Assembly (NCBI GenBank): GCA_040255405.1 | Contig: JBDZUX010000003.1 | Span: forward strand, 62,001-126,000 | Direction of reading: 5' to 3' | DNA length: 64,000 bases | Source: 66-474 sp040255405 | GTDB lineage: Bacteria > Pseudomonadota > Gammaproteobacteria > Xanthomonadales > Rhodanobacteraceae | In this document: positions 26,905-36,381 of the stretch, in pieces | Layout of the letters: every line of letters starts with the position of its first letter | Numbering within the stretch: the first letter of the stretch is position 1 | Position numbers and translations under genes: made by a program | The notes under the pieces: model-generated | What the model was told of the DNA's origin: nothing | The model's database searches: none | What the model saw: the letters and a program-made list of their open reading frames with translations, nothing else

Positions 26905-27213
26905 ATGGCAGACCTTTCGCTCGACCAATACATCATCGATGTCCTGATGCCCGATCTGGTCGGACACGATCGTTCAGCGTCAGGCTTTCTGGTGTATTTG
27001 TACCTGTGGCGCCAGAGCCACGGCCGCGGTCGCGCGACCGTCGAAGTCAGCTATCAATCCATCGCGAACGACATCGGCCTGTCCAAGACGGCCGTCCAGA
27101 CCGCGATCCTGCGGCTCAAGCGAAGGCACCTCCTTGGCGTCGAATTGCGCCACGCCACCGCAACGCCCGTGTACCAGACATTGCGCCCCTGGATGGGCAG
27201 ACTCCCGGCGTGA
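26905..27213 (+). CDS. Small helix-turn-helix protein
   Basis: A 102-aa protein with a winged-HTH-like segment: VSYQSIANDIGLSKTAVQTAILRLKRRHLLGV matches the helix-turn-helix plus wing of MarR/GntR/RepL-type DNA-binding proteins. The ATG at 26905 is preferred; in-frame ATGs at 26785 and 26875 add sequence without family character. It stands alone between two oppositely oriented VOC genes and diverges from the first. Regulatory targets are unknown. Confidence 0.7.
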   Translation: MADLSLDQYIIDVLMPDLVGHDRSASGFLVYLYLWRQSHGRGRATVEVSYQSIANDIGLSKTAVQTAILRLKRRHLLGVELRHATATPVYQTLRPWMGRLPA

Positions 27214-27346
27214 GCGCGTTCGCCACGGCTGCACCGTGCGCAAGGCCAGGCGCGCCCTTGCGCGCCGCGAAGAATTCAGCCAAGCGATGGCGTCAGCGTT
27301 GGTCCGGCGGGTCGGTTATCCCACGAACGGCGTTCGGCAGCCGCGG

Positions 27347-27727
27347 CTAGGCGCCGCCCGGCGGCTGCCACAACTCGACCTTGTTGCCTTCCGGATCGAT
27401 CACCCAGCCAAACTTTCCGAACTCCGACTCGTCGATCTGATCCAGCACCTCGCAGCCCTCGCGGCGAAGCTGGGCAAGCAACCCATCGAGATCCGCCACG
27501 CGATAGTTGACCATGAACGAAGCCTTGCCCGGCGCAAACGACTGACCATCGCCGATGCACCACGCCGTCGTTCCGCCCACCGGCTCGCCCGCGTCGTCCA
27601 CCCAGCGAAACGCCGTACCGCCCCACGCCTGCACGTCGATCCCCAGATGCGCCTTGTACCAAGCCTGCAGCGCCGCGGGATCGTTGGCCTTGAAAAAGAT
27701 TCCGCCGATTCCTGTCACGCGCTTCAT
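27347..27727 (-). CDS. VOC family protein (glyoxalase-like)
   Basis: A 126-aa VOC module: IGGIFFKANDPAALQAWYKAHLGI, FMVNYRVADLDGLLAQLRREG and GWVIDPEGNKVELWQPP. The final Glu (VELW) is in the usual metal-ligand place. It resembles small VOC proteins of unknown substrate that are common in Xanthomonadales. It stands alone. Confidence 0.87.
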   Translation of the reverse strand: MKRVTGIGGIFFKANDPAALQAWYKAHLGIDVQAWGGTAFRWVDDAGEPVGGTTAWCIGDGQSFAPGKASFMVNYRVADLDGLLAQLRREGCEVLDQIDESEFGKFGWVIDPEGNKVELWQPPGGA

Positions 27728-28033
27728 CGCTTGCTCCGGGGAGTGCGCGTCATTTGCGCAGCGAAGTGTGAGAAAGACCAGTGCAACGTTGAAGGATAAC
27801 CTGCTTTGATGGCGACACCTTGAGACGTGAGTTCAGAGTGTCCGCTAAGCCGCAGGAACCTTCACGTACGATGCGCTTGCAGGAGGCAAGGTTGAGATCG
27901 ACATGCGGGCTTCATCGTAGTTGACCACAAGCTTTGTCGGGTGCAAGAAACCCGGCTAGCGAAAGACGCCTGCCGAATGGAGTGCGCAGGCTTCACCGTT
28001 TCCTGGCCGCAAGCATGCGACGAATGCGCGGCG
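27728..28033. other. Gene-free stretch
   Basis: 306 bp between the VOC gene start and the 3' end of the transglutaminase-like gene. I see no gene, strong hairpin or operator. Confidence 0.35.
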
Positions 28034-29692
28034 TCAGCCCTGCTTTGTCGACAGGATCTTCCAGTCGAAGTGGTAGTCCCACTTGTCGTAATAGAGATTG
28101 CCGCCGTCCCATTCGACTTCGCCGCGCTGGGAATCGACGGTGTCGGAGCGGAAGTGCTGTTTGGCTGGCACGAAATTGCGCGAGAAATCGTCGTTGAAGG
28201 CGATGCGGTAGTTGTCGAGGCCGCCGAGGTAGAACCACTTCAACGCCGGATCATCGGAAGCGAGCCGACCGTAGGTGACATCCACCGGCACCCATCCATA
28301 AGGCGCGAGGTAGATCTCGGCCCAGTCGTGGATGTTGTCGTATTTGCCGTCGGTGAACGTCCAACCCGATTGCCAGCGCGCGGGGATGCCGTTCATGCGC
28401 ATCAACGTGATCAGCAGCAGGGTCTGCTCGCCGCAATCGCCATGGCCTGCGCGCAAGGTGTAGGCGCTGATATCGGGAATGGTGGAATATTCGCGCGCGC
28501 CGGCCCAGGGGATTTCATCCACCGCCGCGTAGATGCGGCGCGCGATTTCGTAGGGATTCGTCGCGTCGCCTACCACCTGTTTCGAGAACACGCGCAGCGG
28601 TTCGGTGAACACCACATGCGGCGCGCGCTCGGCCATGTACGGCGCCAGTTCCGGCGTGATTTTCTCCGGTTGCACCTTGGTGGGATCGATCGCGTGGTAC
28701 TGCGCGTACAAGGTGACTTCGTAGGCGATCTTGAACACCGTCGGCTTGCCGGCCTGCGCGGGTTGTTCCAGGTACACGCTGCGCTGCCGCGCCGACTCCG
28801 GCGCGATTTCATGCGCGGCCGGCCGGCTGGAAACGAATGCGATGTCTTGTTGCTGGCCCTTGTCGGAGCGCGGGTACGGGATCCACGCGCGCACCATCTT
28901 GCCCGCGGGCACGGCATCCGCGTCAACAGTCAGGGTTTGCGTCACCCTCACCCGTTGCGGCAGCACACTTGTTTTGCCGGTGGCGCGCGTTTCCGCAATG
29001 ACCTTGCGATCGAAATCGATGTAGTTGTCGTTGACTTCCTTCGGCAGCCCGCTGGTGACAAAATCGGTGCCGCCCTTCTGCCTTGCCGTCGCCGCGGCGC
29101 TCAAGTGGAACAAATTGGACGGCGCGCGGTTGAAGTAAAGGCGCTGACCATCGATGTCCATGTGTTCGAAGAGGCCGTGCGCATCCCAATCCGCGAATTC
29201 GGCATCGGTGAGATCGGGAATCCGTTTGCGGACCTTGGCCTCGACCTGATCGGCGCTGAGGCTGAAATCCAGCCGCATGCGCTGCATCCGTTCGTGCTGG
29301 AATTCGAATGCACGCCGCGCATCCGGTGACAAATCCTGCTGCTTCAGCGCCGCATCGATGCGGGCCCCGGCCGCCTTGAATTGGCCGGCGGCGATCAGTT
29401 CGATCGCGGCGGACAATTCATGATTGCCAGGAACAACGGGCGGAATGCCCGAAGCCAAGCCCACCACCGGCAACGCGAGCGACAACATCAACGCAAGTAA
29501 TGTGGCACATCGAAACGCACGCGGAAAACCTTGACTTTGACCGTCATCCCGGGATCGCGAAGCGATATCCGGGGCCCAGTGACTTTGTGTACTCACCCAT
29601 TGCCAGAAAGTCACTGGGTTCCCGCTTTCGCGGGAATGACGAAGAAATGGTTTCGCTACCCCTGTCCCGGCCCGGCGCGTGAGAGATTTCAT
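28034..29692 (-). CDS. Exported transglutaminase-like (papain-like fold) protein
   Basis: A 552-aa protein with a transglutaminase core near residues 395-470: Cys in GHGDCGEQTLLL, His in NIHDWAEIYLAPYGW and Asp in PVDVTYGRL form the expected triad. Such domains in exported bacterial proteins act as peptidases or peptide-cleaving/linking enzymes. The start ATG (29692) overlaps the TGA of the upstream M61 gene (ATGA), so the genes are coupled. The first residues are followed by about 34 residues encoded by an inserted palindromic repeat (contains RHSRESGNP), and only then by the hydrophobic signal-peptide core CATLLALMLSLALPVVGLASG. An internal ATG at 29488 would start just before that core. 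Confidence 0.78.
   Translation of the reverse strand: MKSLTRRAGTGVAKPFLRHSRESGNPVTFWQWVSTQSHWAPDIASRSRDDGQSQGFPRAFRCATLLALMLSLALPVVGLASGIPPVVPGNHELSAAIELIAAGQFKAAGARIDAALKQQDLSPDARRAFEFQHERMQRMRLDFSLSADQVEAKVRKRIPDLTDAEFADWDAHGLFEHMDIDGQRLYFNRAPSNLFHLSAAATARQKGGTDFVTSGLPKEVNDNYIDFDRKVIAETRATGKTSVLPQRVRVTQTLTVDADAVPAGKMVRAWIPYPRSDKGQQQDIAFVSSRPAAHEIAPESARQRSVYLEQPAQAGKPTVFKIAYEVTLYAQYHAIDPTKVQPEKITPELAPYMAERAPHVVFTEPLRVFSKQVVGDATNPYEIARRIYAAVDEIPWAGAREYSTIPDISAYTLRAGHGDCGEQTLLLITLMRMNGIPARWQSGWTFTDGKYDNIHDWAEIYLAPYGWVPVDVTYGRLASDDPALKWFYLGGLDNYRIAFNDDFSRNFVPAKQHFRSDTVDSQRGEVEWDGGNLYYDKWDYHFDWKILSTKQG
29542..29641. repeat. Roughly 100-bp palindromic repeat inside the transglutaminase-like gene
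   Basis: Terminal inverted repeats are CGTCATCCCGGGATCGCGAA at the left and GGTTCCCGCTTTCGCGGGAATGACG-type sequence at the right (TTCGCGGGAATGACG shown). The inner arms GGCCCAGTGACTTTG and AAAGTCACTGGG also pair. It is the same family as 50598-50695. Confidence 0.85.
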
Positions 29693-31575
29693 GCGCCGCT
29701 CCCGACCGGTTTCGGCGCCAGCAACGGCTTCAGGTAATCGGGCTTGCCCTGCTCGCGTACGAGATGCGGATATTTGAGTCCGCCGTCGTAGTGCACCGTG
29801 TACGTGTCGACGGCGCCATCGCCGCGTGCCTGGATCTGCAACGACTGCTTGCTCTTCCGGGCCGCTGCGATCGCGTCGTGCAGCACCTGCGCGCTCCACG
29901 CGTGACCGTCGATGGAAACCAGTTTCATGCCGGGCGCGAGCCCCGCCTTGAACGACGGTCCTTGCCACAACACGTCCTCGACCCGCCCGTCGGCGGACAG
30001 GAACATGCCGACTGAGAACATCGCGTTGATGCCGTGACCTTCCAACTCGCCCATGCCGACGTTTTCCAACGCGCTTTCGTAGGCGGATGGTTTGTCGGTG
30101 TAGACCAGTTTCCAGCCGCTGGCTTCGATGCCGGACAGCAGCGGCACCTGATTGCCCGTCCCGTCCACCCACGTGCGCAGAAACGTCGCCCAGTCATAAG
30201 GCTGGATCTTGTTCAGCGCAGCAACGACATCGTCGAAATCGTAGGTGTGCGTGACGAAGCTGCCGTTGTCGGTGCCGAAGAATGCGCGTGCGAGATCGTC
30301 GATGTCGCGCTTGCCGTGGCTCAAGTCGCGGATCTTCATGTCCGCCGCCAGCCACAACAATTCGCCTTCGCGGTAGAAATCGTTTTGCCGACGCCAGTTG
30401 GCCCACGCTTCGGGTGCGCCGTAATCCACCGCAATCGTCGTATCGACGAGCGGCCGCCATTCGCGACCGGTGCGGTGCGCCATCACCGCGGCGCGGTACG
30501 CCAGCGCGTCGCGCCAGGTTTCGGGCGACCACAGGCCGCTGCGCGCGGTCAGCGTATCGCCCAGGTACACCGTCAGGCCTTCGTACACCCACAGCAGTTT
30601 CGGTTTTTCGGGCTGCTCGAAATCGGGCCGCCACAAGCCGGTCGGCCGCATGAACTTGCCGTTCCACGAATGCGTGTATTCGTGCGGCAGCAGTGAACCG
30701 TCGAGCATGAAATGCGCGGCGTCGGCGAACATTTTCGAGCCGCCGCGCGCCTTGTCGTCGCTCGATTGGTGGTGCTCCAGGCCGCCTTTCGCGGTATGGT
30801 CGCTCAAGGTCAGCAGCAGGTGGTAGCTGTCGTAATGATGCGAATGGAACAGCGCCTGCGCCTGCTCGATCAGGTGATGGAAGCCAGCGCTCTGCTGGTC
30901 CGAAATCGCAATCGCGGCAGCGTTGTCGCCCACCATGTCGAGGTAGCGGTGCACCGATGAACCCTTGGGCGTCAGGTCGATCTCGCGAAAATACTTGCCC
31001 GCGATCACCGGGGAATCGACCAGTGTGTTGAACGGCACCGGCTTGAAGTCGATGCGCTGGCCGTCGCGCTGGTCGGTCTGCAGCGCGGTGCCGTAGTGCC
31101 AATCGACGGGGACCGACAGCGACGATTTGAACACCTGATCCTTGGTCGGAAGTCCCGCGCGGTACAGCGCAACGTGATCCCAGGTGAGGTCGATCAGGTT
31201 GGCTGTCACGCGATCATGCGAAGGAAACTGGAACCTGATGTCGAGCTGGTGCACGCCTTGGGGCACCGTCAGATGGAACGTGAAGCGATCGAGTTCGTCG
31301 CGCTGCCACGCAATGCGCTGGCCGTTGCCCGAGAACTCCAGACCCATGATGTCGTCGATGGGCCCGTCCGGCGAATGGTCGCCGGGGATCCACTTCGGGT
31401 AATACAGCGTCAGCGGGCCCGGCGCGACCGGCATGACTTCGTGGACGTAAAGAATTTTCTGGCCGGGATCGGGCAGACTCACGGTCAAGGCGACCGGGCC
31501 GGGCGCTTCCGCGGCCAGGCCCGACACGGAGGCGACAAGCGCAAACGCACAAACAAGCCATGACAACCGTTTCAT
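29689..31575 (-). CDS. M61 family peptidase (glycyl aminopeptidase-like) with PDZ domain
   Basis: A 628-aa exported metallopeptidase. It has a signal peptide (MKRLSWLVCAFALVASVSGLA) and an N-terminal beta-sandwich typical of M61. The zinc site HEYTHSWNGKFMRP (HExxH plus downstream Glu in WVYEGLTVYLGD) lies near residues 310-345. A C-terminal PDZ region (about 520-610) contains QGPSFKAGLAPGMKLVSIDGH. M61 enzymes such as Sphingomonas glycyl aminopeptidase remove N-terminal Gly/Ala from peptides. Its stop codon overlaps the start of the transglutaminase-like gene. It fits an island for peptide degradation. Confidence 0.93.
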   Translation of the reverse strand: MKRLSWLVCAFALVASVSGLAAEAPGPVALTVSLPDPGQKILYVHEVMPVAPGPLTLYYPKWIPGDHSPDGPIDDIMGLEFSGNGQRIAWQRDELDRFTFHLTVPQGVHQLDIRFQFPSHDRVTANLIDLTWDHVALYRAGLPTKDQVFKSSLSVPVDWHYGTALQTDQRDGQRIDFKPVPFNTLVDSPVIAGKYFREIDLTPKGSSVHRYLDMVGDNAAAIAISDQQSAGFHHLIEQAQALFHSHHYDSYHLLLTLSDHTAKGGLEHHQSSDDKARGGSKMFADAAHFMLDGSLLPHEYTHSWNGKFMRPTGLWRPDFEQPEKPKLLWVYEGLTVYLGDTLTARSGLWSPETWRDALAYRAAVMAHRTGREWRPLVDTTIAVDYGAPEAWANWRRQNDFYREGELLWLAADMKIRDLSHGKRDIDDLARAFFGTDNGSFVTHTYDFDDVVAALNKIQPYDWATFLRTWVDGTGNQVPLLSGIEASGWKLVYTDKPSAYESALENVGMGELEGHGINAMFSVGMFLSADGRVEDVLWQGPSFKAGLAPGMKLVSIDGHAWSAQVLHDAIAAARKSKQSLQIQARGDGAVDTYTVHYDGGLKYPHLVREQGKPDYLKPLLAPKPVGSGA

Positions 31576-31706
31576 GTTCCGCTCCGAATGATCGAACAGC
31601 CGCCTTGCTCGAAGCGACCGTTGTGGAAATTCAGGTCACGCAAGGCCGTTCCGGTGTTCACGAACTGGAACAGTCCGCAGGTCGCGCGTTCCCAACGACG
31701 CAGCGA

Positions 31707-33050
31707 TCAGGAATGATCGCCCAGGATTTTCCGCTGCCGCCACGTCCACAGGTAGTACAGCGGCAAGCCGACCAGCGTGATCAAAATACTGGCGATGGTG
31801 GACCAGAACTGCACGTACAGCGCGTTGGCAACGACCACGAACGTTGCCAACACGAACAGCGCGGGAATTACCGGATAACCGAGCGTGCGATACGGACGCG
31901 GAACTTCCGGCCGCGTCCGGCGCAGGATGAACAGGCCGATCGCACACAAGGCGAGGAAGGGCCAGATGCCCAGCACGTAGGCTTCGGCAAGCTGCATGAA
32001 ATCGCGCAACAACACGTACACCACCGCGATCACGACGATGAACGCGATCGCGACATGGGGCGTTTCGTATTTCGGATGGATCTTTCCGACGGTGCGGAAG
32101 AACAGGCCATCCTCGGCCATCGCGAAAAACACCCGCGGGGTCGAGAGGATGCTGCCGTTCAAGGTGCCGAATACCGACAACATCACAAGTGCGCCGACCA
32201 GCGAAACCCCGACACGACCCAGCACCACGGTGGCAGCGTCGGTTGCCACGGCCTTCGAGGCCGCCAGTTCCGGCAACGGCAAGGCGCGCAGGTAGGCGAC
32301 ATTGATCAGCAGGTAAACCGCCATCACCAGGACGACGCCACCGATCAGCGCCATCGGCAAATTGCGACCCGGGTTCCTGACCTCGCCCGACAGCGTGGTC
32401 AGGTTTTCCCAGCCGTCGTAGGCCCACAACACGGCGATCAGGCCGATGCCGATCCCCGACCAGTTCGCCATGCCCATCGGTTCGGTGTTGAGCGGGTTGT
32501 GCTCGCCGCCGGGTGCCAGGATAAAGATCGCCACCGACAGGCCCACGATCGCCAGCACTTTCGCGCTGGTGGAAATATTCTGGATCACGGCGCCCAATTT
32601 CACCGAACGCACGTTGGCGATGGCGACCAGCACGATCAGCGCCGCGGCAATCAGGTGCTGCGTGAACACGGGAATCGGCAAGAAGAAGCCAAGGTACTCG
32701 GCGAACATAAGGCTTTGCGCCGCCCACGAGATCGGCTGGGTCAACAGGAACATCCAGCCGAACAGGAACGCCAGCGGACGGCCGTAGGCTTCGCGCAAAT
32801 ACACGTAAGGCCCGCCGGCCGCCGGATACATCGCTGCGAGTTCGGCGATCGACAACGCGCCGAACAGCGCCACGATGCCGCCCAGGATCCACACCAGCGC
32901 GATGCCGGTGAGGTTGCCGGTATCCGCGGCGATGCCCGATGGCACCCGGAAGATACCGCTGCCGATGATCACCCCCACCACCACGGCGATGCCGGTGGCG
33001 AGGCCGAGCTTGCGCGGCAGTTCGCGTCGAGGCGATGTGGTTGTGTCCAT
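31707..33050 (-). CDS. APC-superfamily amino acid permease
   Basis: A 447-aa inner-membrane transporter with about 12 hydrophobic helices. TM1 contains GLATGIAVVVGVIIGSGIFRVPSG, with the unwound GSGIF substrate-binding motif of APC/LAT carriers. Start ATG 33050 (MDTTTSPRRELPRK) is chosen because it directly precedes the conserved cytoplasmic N-terminus. It diverges from the D-aminoacylase-like gene, so both could share the 33051-33296 control region. Likely imports amino acids or short derivatives. The specific substrate is unknown. Confidence 0.9.
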   Translation of the reverse strand: MDTTTSPRRELPRKLGLATGIAVVVGVIIGSGIFRVPSGIAADTGNLTGIALVWILGGIVALFGALSIAELAAMYPAAGGPYVYLREAYGRPLAFLFGWMFLLTQPISWAAQSLMFAEYLGFFLPIPVFTQHLIAAALIVLVAIANVRSVKLGAVIQNISTSAKVLAIVGLSVAIFILAPGGEHNPLNTEPMGMANWSGIGIGLIAVLWAYDGWENLTTLSGEVRNPGRNLPMALIGGVVLVMAVYLLINVAYLRALPLPELAASKAVATDAATVVLGRVGVSLVGALVMLSVFGTLNGSILSTPRVFFAMAEDGLFFRTVGKIHPKYETPHVAIAFIVVIAVVYVLLRDFMQLAEAYVLGIWPFLALCAIGLFILRRTRPEVPRPYRTLGYPVIPALFVLATFVVVANALYVQFWSTIASILITLVGLPLYYLWTWRQRKILGDHS

Positions 33051-33198
33051 GGTCGTGGATCGTACATGCACGCAGCGCCCATGTAGCGGTGAACCCCGTT
33101 TGGTGCGCCGCGCGCGTCTTGCTGCGTTCGCACATGCGCAATGAGCCGGCAATTGGCGGGCTTCAGGTGGGTTTCACATGCGGCGCACCCAGCGGGGC

Positions 33199-33264
33199 CA
33201 TAACCCGCAGCTATGCCGGGTACGCGTCTTTTCATTGGCGGCTTCAGGTCCTCGATGCTTAGCT
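33199..33264 (+). promoter_or_regulatory. LysR-type operator/promoter, copy A (D-aminoacylase-like gene)
   Basis: CATAACCCGCAGCTATG (33199-33215) is a near-palindrome of the LysR T-N11-A type. A 13-nt spacer follows, then TTTTCATTGG (33229-33238) in the -35 area and TTAGCT at 33259-33264 as a candidate -10. The predicted transcription start is about 33271, 26 nt before the ATG. Copies B-D have the same spacing to within 1 nt. Confidence 0.65.
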
Positions 33265-33296
33265 CGGCACACCTTCCCGGGCAATCGGAGCCAACC

Positions 33297-35000
33297 ATGC
33301 GGTGCGGATACCTTTGTGCCATCGCCCTTGCATGCATGGCCGGCTTGCCGGTTATTGCCAGGGCATCGGCACAAGGAAATTACGACCTGATTGTCCGCAA
33401 TGGACGCATCATCGACGGCACGGGTTCGCCGTGGTACCACGGCGACGTCGCCATCCGCGATGGCCGCATCGTGGCGATCGGCCGGCTGGCGGACGCAACC
33501 GCGCGCAAGACGATCAATGCCAAGGGCGAAATCGTGGCGCCGGGCTTCATCGACATGCTGGGCCAGTCGGAGTTGAACATCCTCGTCGCACCCAGCCTGC
33601 CGTCGAAAATCTATCAAGGCATCACGACCGAGATCACGGGCGAAGGCGACTCGATCGCGCCGCTCGACGATCGCATCATCGAAACCAACCAGGCGGGCTA
33701 CGAACACCTCGGCATCACGCCGACCTGGCGCACGCTGGACGGCTATTTCGCGCGGCTGGAAAAACAGGGCATCGGCATCAACCTCGGCACCTATGTCGGC
33801 GCGACTTCGATACGCCGGATGGTCCTCGGCGACGACGACGTGCAGCCGACGCCCGCGCAACTGCAACAGATGCAGGCACTGGTCGCGACCGCCATGAAGC
33901 ATGGCGCCATGGGGTTGTCGAGTGCGCTGCAATATGCGCCCGCGCCGTACGCCCGCACGGACGAACTGATCGCGCTGGCCAAGGTGGCTTCCCGCTTCGG
34001 CGGGATCTACGCGACCCATATGCGCGACGAAGGCAACGACGAGGCCAACTCGCTCGACGAGGTGTTCCAGATTGCCCGCGAAGCGCACATCCCGGTCGAA
34101 ATCTTCCACCTCAAGGCTGCCGGCAAGGCCAACTGGGGCAAGATACCGGCCATCGTCGCCGCCATCGATCGCGCGCGCGCCGAAGGACTGGACGTCACCG
34201 CCGACACCTACGCCTACACCGCCTGGGGCAATTCGCTCGCGTCCGTCGTGCCGCCGTGGGCGCACGCGGGCGGCGACGCCAAATTGATCGCGCACCTGAA
34301 GGATCCCGCAACACGTGCACGGATCAAGGGATACATCCAGGATGCGGACAAGGACAACCTGTGGAACAACGAGTGGAAGGAGGCCCCCGGACCCGCCGGG
34401 ATATTGGTCACCTCGGTCGGCAATCCCGCGTTGCGTTCGTTGCAGGGCAAGCGCATTTCCGACATCGCCAAGGCTTGGCACGAAGATCCGCTCGACGCGG
34501 CGCTCGATCTCCTGATCAAGGATGACGCGGCCACCAGCGTCGCGGTATTCGGCATGGACCAAACGGACGTGACGACGGTGCTCAAGCAGCCATGGGTTTC
34601 GATATGCAACGACTCGGAAGGCACCGAGCCGTGGGGATTGCTCGGCAAGGCACACCCCCATCCGCGTGCCTACGGCACGTTTCCGCAGATCATCCAGAAG
34701 TACGTCGAACAACAACACGTGCTGACACTGTCCGACGCGATCCGCAAGTTCACGTCGCTGCCCGCGCAACGCATGGGGCTGACCCAACGTGGCGTGATCA
34801 AGGCCGGGATGTACGCGGACCTTGTCGTGTTCGACCCCGACAAGGTCCGCGACACCGCGACCTTCGAACAACCCAACCAGCTCGCAAAGGGCATGGATTA
34901 CGTGATCGTCAACGGCACTCCGGTGATCGCCGGAGGCAAGATGACGCACGCGCTTCCGGGCAAGGTGTTGCGCGGACCGGGATACGTGCCCGGCCATTGA
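33297..35000 (+). CDS. Exported amidohydrolase, N-acyl-D-amino-acid deacylase (D-aminoacylase)-like
   Basis: A 567-aa amidohydrolase with a signal peptide (about 1-25) and composite urease-like fold. It starts LIVRNGRIIDGTG, keeps IFHLKAAGKANWGK and YATHMRDEGND (the two metal-ligand His of D-aminoacylases), and ends in GMYADLVVFDPDKVRD. The usual HxHxD after GFID is replaced by GFIDMLGQSE (83-92), and the metal-ligand Cys of the family is absent (GEGDS), so the metal site differs from the Alcaligenes enzyme. D-aminoacylases free D-amino acids from N-acyl forms. GGAG lies 7 nt before the ATG. It is under a LysR-type promoter copy and followed 34 bp later by dapF. Confidence 0.82.
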   Translation: MRCGYLCAIALACMAGLPVIARASAQGNYDLIVRNGRIIDGTGSPWYHGDVAIRDGRIVAIGRLADATARKTINAKGEIVAPGFIDMLGQSELNILVAPSLPSKIYQGITTEITGEGDSIAPLDDRIIETNQAGYEHLGITPTWRTLDGYFARLEKQGIGINLGTYVGATSIRRMVLGDDDVQPTPAQLQQMQALVATAMKHGAMGLSSALQYAPAPYARTDELIALAKVASRFGGIYATHMRDEGNDEANSLDEVFQIAREAHIPVEIFHLKAAGKANWGKIPAIVAAIDRARAEGLDVTADTYAYTAWGNSLASVVPPWAHAGGDAKLIAHLKDPATRARIKGYIQDADKDNLWNNEWKEAPGPAGILVTSVGNPALRSLQGKRISDIAKAWHEDPLDAALDLLIKDDAATSVAVFGMDQTDVTTVLKQPWVSICNDSEGTEPWGLLGKAHPHPRAYGTFPQIIQKYVEQQHVLTLSDAIRKFTSLPAQRMGLTQRGVIKAGMYADLVVFDPDKVRDTATFEQPNQLAKGMDYVIVNGTPVIAGGKMTHALPGKVLRGPGYVPGH

Positions 35001-35034
35001 GCGCCGGGTCGTCAACTGGCGTCGGGAACAGCCC

Positions 35035-35871
35035 ATGGGCCTCCGTTTCACCAAGATGCACGGTCTCGGCAACGACTTCGTCGTGCTGGACGCACGCGAA
35101 TCCCCGTTGACGCTCGACACCGCGCGCATTCGTGCGATCGCGGATCGCCATACCGGCGTCGGCTTCGACCAGATGATGATCCTGGAGCCAGCGCGCGATG
35201 CGGCTTGTCTCGCGGCGTACACGATCCGCAACGCCGATGGCACCATCGCGCCGCAATGCGGGAACGGTGCCCGCTGCCTCGGCGCGTGGCTGCACCGCGC
35301 CGGCGTGCTTGCGATCGGCGACGAGGCCACGCTGCAAAGTCCGGTCGGCATCGTGAAGATCCGGCTCGTCGATGCCACGACCGTGACGGTGGACATGGGC
35401 GAGCCGGAGTTCGAGCCGGCGGGCATACCGTTCGCCGCGCCTGCGGCTGCGGACACCTATCCGATCGACGTCGACGGAGAATGCATCGAAATCTCGGCGG
35501 CTTCGATGGGCAGCCGGCACGCCGTGATCGAAGTCGGCGACATCGCATCGTCCCACGCTGACCGCCTGGGCCCGCGCATCACGGTGCATCCGCGCTTTCC
35601 GCAGGGCGCCAACGCCTGCTTCGTGCACGTCGTGGACGAACATTCCGTCAAGCTGCGCGTGCATGAACGCGGCGCCGGCTGGACGCTCGCCTGCGGCAGC
35701 GGTGCGTGCGCCACGGTGGCCGCGCTGCGTTGCCGCGGCCGCGTCGGCGACGACGTTCGCGTGGAAATGCCCGGCGGCACGCTCGCCATCTCGTGGCAAG
35801 GCCCGGGCCACGTCCTTTCCATGACCGGCCCGGCGGCATTCTCGTTCGACGGGGAGTGGCTGGGTGTCTGA
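35035..35871 (+). CDS. dapF: Diaminopimelate epimerase
   Basis: A 278-aa cofactor-independent racemase that interconverts LL- and meso-diaminopimelate. The two catalytic cysteines are present: Cys75 in PQCGNGARC and Cys220 in LACGSGACA. N-terminal FTKMHGLGNDFVV and GFDQMM (GxDQ) match DapF. In many gammaproteobacteria dapF sits next to a DUF484 gene and xerC, but here it follows the D-aminoacylase-like gene by 34 bp and probably shares its promoter. It could serve lysine/peptidoglycan synthesis, or the reverse use of DAP from cell-wall peptides. The DapF family is certain. The catabolic role is inference. Confidence 0.94.
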   Translation: MGLRFTKMHGLGNDFVVLDARESPLTLDTARIRAIADRHTGVGFDQMMILEPARDAACLAAYTIRNADGTIAPQCGNGARCLGAWLHRAGVLAIGDEATLQSPVGIVKIRLVDATTVTVDMGEPEFEPAGIPFAAPAAADTYPIDVDGECIEISAASMGSRHAVIEVGDIASSHADRLGPRITVHPRFPQGANACFVHVVDEHSVKLRVHERGAGWTLACGSGACATVAALRCRGRVGDDVRVEMPGGTLAISWQGPGHVLSMTGPAAFSFDGEWLGV

Positions 35872-36381
35872 AAGCGGCACCCCGTAACGACGAACGCGCA
35901 AAAATGGCGATGCCTTCGCTGGCGGAAACGGACCGACACGGGGTTGATGATCGATAACAATTGCCCACCCGCCGTCCAATCGCGACCGGCTGTTGCACCC
36001 GCCGATGCCAAGCCATCGAGGTGGGCGCGCAGGACGCCAGACGTTTCGTCATATCAATGCGTCCCGGCGGCGCGGCTGTCGTGCACGTGGAATCGCGCAG
36101 CGAATGGCGATCTTCAAACGTGTTTCAGGCGCCGTCCTGAATATCAAAACCATAACCCATGGCTATGTCGAGTGACTGTCTTTTCATTGGTGGTGGTCGT
36201 CGACCGGTGAGTATTCTCGGGAACGAACTGCGAGCGATGTCGAACACACGGCTTCGACCGTCGCGCCCCCCGTGATCCAGCCGATCGACCGCCAGGCTGT
36301 CTCACGGTGCGCGGCGGGGGGAAGCGAAGCCGCGGCAGCACATGCTCACTGTGCCTGCAATTCAACCCAGGAGGGAGCACC
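35872..36381. other. Regulatory spacer before the first TonB-receptor gene
   Basis: 510 bp without a gene. It contains LysR-type promoter copy B (36151-36217), a leader of about 160 nt and the AGGAGGGAGCACC ribosome-binding site before 36382. The rest shows nothing recognisable. Confidence 0.45.
36151..36217 (+). promoter_or_regulatory. LysR-type operator/promoter, copy B (first TonB receptor)
   Basis: CATAACCCATGGCTATG (36151-36167), a 13-nt spacer, TTTTCATTGG (36181-36190) and TATTCT (36212-36217) as the -10. The palindrome is centred about 65 bp before the predicted start (about 36224), the classical position of a LysR-type recognition site. Confidence 0.7.
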
